Shown: piece after piece, positions 61,946 through 64,000 of the stretch
Layout: each line of letters starts with the position of its first letter
Position numbering within the stretch: position 1 is the first letter of the stretch
DNA from: MR-S7 sp000400995
GTDB taxonomy: Bacteria > Pseudomonadota > Gammaproteobacteria > Burkholderiales > Burkholderiaceae_C
DNA length: 64,000 bases
Reading direction: 5' to 3'
NCBI RefSeq assembly: GCF_045291395.1
Contig: NZ_CP152342.1
Location: forward strand, 3,038,001 to 3,102,000
Made by a program: the position numbers and the translations under genes
Notes under the pieces: model-generated
Seen by the model: only the letters and a program-made list of their open reading frames with translations
The model's database searches: none
Told to the model about the DNA's origin: nothing

Positions 61946-62926
61946 TCAGAATCCGCCGCGCAGCTCCGTGGGTGCCACGCCGAAGCGGCGCTTGAATGCC
62001 CGGTTGAAGGCTGAAATATCAGCGAAGCCGCAGTCCAGCGCGATGGCGAGCACGCGGCGGTGGCGCTGCGCGGGGTCGAGCAGCAGGGCATGGGTGCGCG
62101 CCAGCTGCGCTTCGCGCAGATAGTCGGAAAAGCACGTGCCTTCGGCCGCGAACAGGCGCTGCACCTGGCGTGGCGTGAGGTGGTGCTGCCGCGCAATCTG
62201 CACCAGGTTCAGGTCGCTGTGGTGCAGCCGCGCATGGATGGCCTGCTTGATGAGCGCCAAGCGCGGCGCGGTGACGGATGCGCGGCCGGGCGGCAGGCCG
62301 GCCTGCGACGCCGGGGCGATGACGGCGGCCAGCAACGCGTGCAGGTGCTCCACGGCGATCTGGCGCTGCGCGGGCAGCAGACTCGCGTCCTCGCCCAGCA
62401 GGCTGGCATAGGCCAGTGCCATGGCGGCGCCGGGCGTGCCGGGCGGCAAGGCACGCATGGGCGCTTCTTCCAGGCCGGGCACCAGAGCCGCGATGTGGGC
62501 ACGCTGCACCTGGATGCAATCGGACAAACCGCCATGCGGCGTGAACGCCTCGTGCATGCGCGCCTTGGACAGCAGCACGTAGCCGCCAGGCAAGGCCGTG
62601 AATTCTTCGAACCGTGCGCCGCGGATGGTCGTGCCGCGCGCTTGCAGGCACAGGTAGAGGTCGTCGTTGCCGTCCTGCATCAGTTCGGGCGTGCGCAGCA
62701 GGTGCATGGGCGAGTGCGTCACGCGCGCATGCACGGCGCCGTCGCCCAGCGCGCTGATGCGGGCGTGGTAGTCCACCTGGGCCATGTCGATGCCGGGATG
62801 GGGCCGCAGGTCCACACGCATCAGCTCGCGCCCGTACAACTCGCGCAGCGCGGGCAGGCGGTCGCGCGCGGCCAGGTCGCGCGTGGACAGGCGGTGGTGC
62901 GGGGTAGGAGCGGGTTGTGCAGGCAT
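61946..62926 (-). CDS. AraC-family transcriptional regulator, third of island
   Basis: 326 residues from ATG 62926. Sensor half with MAQVDYHARISALGDGAVHARVTHSPMHLLR and LYLCLQARGTTIRGARFEEFTALPGGYVLLSK (AraC-binding-like domain 2). HTH pair: LNLVQIARQHHLTPRQVQRLFAAEGTCF and VLAIALDCGFADISAFNRAFKRRFGVAPTELR. It shares the RQVQRLF recognition wording with the tandem pair. Promoter module D lies just downstream of its stop codon and belongs to the small secreted gene. Targets unknown. Confidence 0.9.
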   Translation of the reverse strand: MPAQPAPTPHHRLSTRDLAARDRLPALRELYGRELMRVDLRPHPGIDMAQVDYHARISALGDGAVHARVTHSPMHLLRTPELMQDGNDDLYLCLQARGTTIRGARFEEFTALPGGYVLLSKARMHEAFTPHGGLSDCIQVQRAHIAALVPGLEEAPMRALPPGTPGAAMALAYASLLGEDASLLPAQRQIAVEHLHALLAAVIAPASQAGLPPGRASVTAPRLALIKQAIHARLHHSDLNLVQIARQHHLTPRQVQRLFAAEGTCFSDYLREAQLARTHALLLDPAQRHRRVLAIALDCGFADISAFNRAFKRRFGVAPTELRGGF

Positions 62927-62978
62927 GGGATGGCGCCAGTCCACGACGCAGGCCCCGCATGCCGCCACGCCTTTCGCT

Positions 62979-63638
62979 TCAGCCGCGTTTACGCCGCTGC
63001 GAGCACCACCCTGCCCCGCCCATCAGGCCCGCCAGCAGCGCCAGACCCGCGTGCCCCAGCGTGGGCACGGGCGTGGGCGGCACGTCCGGCGCCACTGCCG
63101 CGGCACAAGGGCCGCTGGGGGTGTGCAGCAGCCAGTTCGTGGGGTGCATCTGCACGCCGCCAGCCGCGTCGTCGAAGGCGTGCGCCGACGCGCCATCGCG
63201 CAGCACGCTGTTGCTGCCGTTGGCGAACCAGTGCAGCGGCACCGGGTGCGTGAAGCCGCTGCTGCTGAAGTCCGGTCCCGCCGGGCTGCTGCTGACGCCG
63301 GTGAACATGCCGGTCAGCACGCCCGAGCCGTTGGTGGTGATGGCGCCGGTCGCTGCAGTGGGCGGCGAGGCGAGCGGGCTCAGGTCTTGCGCGAACACGG
63401 CGTTGCCCGCGTCGTTCATGCGCCAGATGGCGCAGCGCAGGTCGGCCGCGCCCCAGGTCTGGTTCACCGCCGTGTTGCCGCCGTTGTCGAACACGAAGGT
63501 GATGCGGTAGTGCTCGCCGTTGACGATCTGCGCGAAGCTGGAGTTGGCGATGGTGCCGGTGTAGGTGACGGCGTAAGGCGCGGCAGCGGCCGTGGCGGCG
63601 GCGCAGGCCAGCGCCATGGCGATCAGGGTGCGGATCAT
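62979..63638 (-). CDS. IPTL-CTERM protein (VPTL variant), paralogue of the 56872 gene
   Basis: 219 residues. Signal peptide MIRTLIAMALACAAATAAAA, then APYAVTYTGTIANSSFAQIVNGEHYRITFVFDNGG and DLRCAIWRMNDAGNAVFAQDL, matching DLTCAIWRVNDAANVVVAHDL of the paralogue. Tail VPTLGHAGLALLAGLMGGAG-WCSQRRKRG. An unknown beta-sandwich domain anchored by the IPTL-type tail. The start is close to repeat copy 21. Confidence 0.82.
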   Translation of the reverse strand: MIRTLIAMALACAAATAAAAPYAVTYTGTIANSSFAQIVNGEHYRITFVFDNGGNTAVNQTWGAADLRCAIWRMNDAGNAVFAQDLSPLASPPTAATGAITTNGSGVLTGMFTGVSSSPAGPDFSSSGFTHPVPLHWFANGSNSVLRDGASAHAFDDAAGGVQMHPTNWLLHTPSGPCAAAVAPDVPPTPVPTLGHAGLALLAGLMGGAGWCSQRRKRG

Positions 63639-63649
63639 GGGGATGCTTT

Positions 63650-63709
63650 CAAATCGATAGCTGCTTGCGCTTACTGGGCAATCGCTGGAGCCCAAAAACG
63701 CTTTAAACC
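63650..63709. repeat. Interspersed palindromic repeat, copy 21
   Basis: TCAAATCGATAGCTGCTTGC, GCTTACTGGGCAATCGCTGG, AGCCCAAAAACGCTTTAAAC. It lies between two IPTL-CTERM genes and includes the stop codon of the LRR gene. Confidence 0.88.
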
Positions 63710-64000
63710 TGCCTGCGCCGCAGCACCGCGAAGCCCACAGCGGCGGCGGCCAGCGACAGCAGCGCCAGCGCCCATTCGCCCAATGTCGGAATGGCGGCGG
63801 CGCCCAGCCCCGGCGGCGCGGCGGTGCACTGGGCGTGCCAGGGCGTCTCGCCCGTGGCCACGTTCCAGTCGTTGCTGGCCGAGGGCGTGAGGTGGTTGGG
63901 GCACAGGATGGAGCCGCCCGTCTGCAGCGAGTTGGGCGCGGCGGGCACGGGGCCGGTGAGCTGGTTCTGGTCCACCACCAGGCGCTCCAGGCCCAGCGGC
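63703..64000 (-). CDS. IPTL-CTERM protein with leucine-rich repeat (5' part outside window)
   Basis: Only the C-terminal ~98 residues are inside the window. LERLVVDQNQLTGPVPAAPNSLQ is a leucine-rich repeat of the N-x-L-x-G-x-(I/V)-P type. After a Cys-containing linker (GGSILCPNHLTP, WHAQC) comes the tail IPTLGEWALALLSLAAAAVG-FAVLRRRQV. Therefore an exported, anchored LRR protein. The frame is open to base 64000. Confidence 0.8.
   Translation of the reverse strand, partial: PLGLERLVVDQNQLTGPVPAAPNSLQTGGSILCPNHLTPSASNDWNVATGETPWHAQCTAAPPGLGAAAIPTLGEWALALLSLAAAAVGFAVLRRRQV

Overview
The window is very GC-rich, densely coded DNA from a betaproteobacterium, most probably a member of the Comamonadaceae (Acidovorax-like). 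The evidence is eight proteins with C-terminal IPTL-CTERM-type sorting tails, a Bug-family (TctC) solute receptor, hemCD followed by hemX and hemY, divergent ppsA/ppsR, an flhDC pair, and a palindromic repeat scattered about once every 3 kb. No rRNA, tRNA, CRISPR array or transposase gene was seen.

Layout. 1-13.3 kb: a GNAT fragment, then two copies of one module in which an IPTL-CTERM surface-protein gene is transcribed divergently from a NarL-type response regulator and a 7TM histidine kinase (333-6168 and 6729-13297), with a truncated receiver gene in between. 13.4-15.1 kb: small regulator, FKBP isomerase, unknown protein, and a 268-bp element with perfect terminal inverted repeats. 15.1-21 kb: two-subunit sodium/solute symporter, PEP synthase (ppsA) and its divergent regulator ppsR. 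21-25.5 kb: catecholate-siderophore uptake (AraC regulator, TonB receptor, esterase). 25.5-28.6 kb: peroxide defence and iron storage (ahpF, ahpC, bfr). 28.7-30.9 kb: flhDC and two lipoproteins. 30.9-38 kb: ppc, then hemC-hemD-hemX-hemY. 38-38.6 kb: a large palindromic non-coding element. 38.6-43.3 kb: TolC/HlyD/two-permease exporter without an ATPase. 43.3-49.5 kb: LysR regulator divergent from a CoA-transferase, acyl-CoA dehydrogenase, AcuI-like reductase, Bug receptor and VOC protein cluster. 49.5-51.7 kb: peptidyl-arginine/agmatine deiminase family lipoprotein and an unknown protein. 51.8-64 kb: a surface-protein island with a YadA-like trimeric autotransporter, six further IPTL-CTERM proteins (two beta-helix, one LRR at the edge) and three AraC-family regulators.

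How it works together. The two ends of the window are cell-surface loci with their own regulators. In the right-hand island three promoters (YadA-like adhesin, beta-helix protein, small secreted protein) share one architecture: a GCGATTCTTC-type box, and starting exactly 29 bp from it two tandem units 21 bp apart of the form CTTTGC-N5-GCGAC. Three such units also lie upstream of the two-gene AraC operon. I infer an AraC-controlled surface regulon. At the left, both RR/HK modules carry a similar inverted repeat 36-40 bp before the response-regulator start.

Two general features affect interpretation. First, about 21 copies of a ~55-bp palindromic repeat sit at gene borders and often become part of genes: they encode kinase signal peptides, run in frame through hemD, supply stop codons, and abut start codons. 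Second, several genes are broken by an apparent single-base loss, mostly in G/C runs (about 4342, 11599, 29950, 39694, 47009, 54056). These may be sequencing errors rather than real pseudogenes; affected genes are annotated end to end with the break stated.
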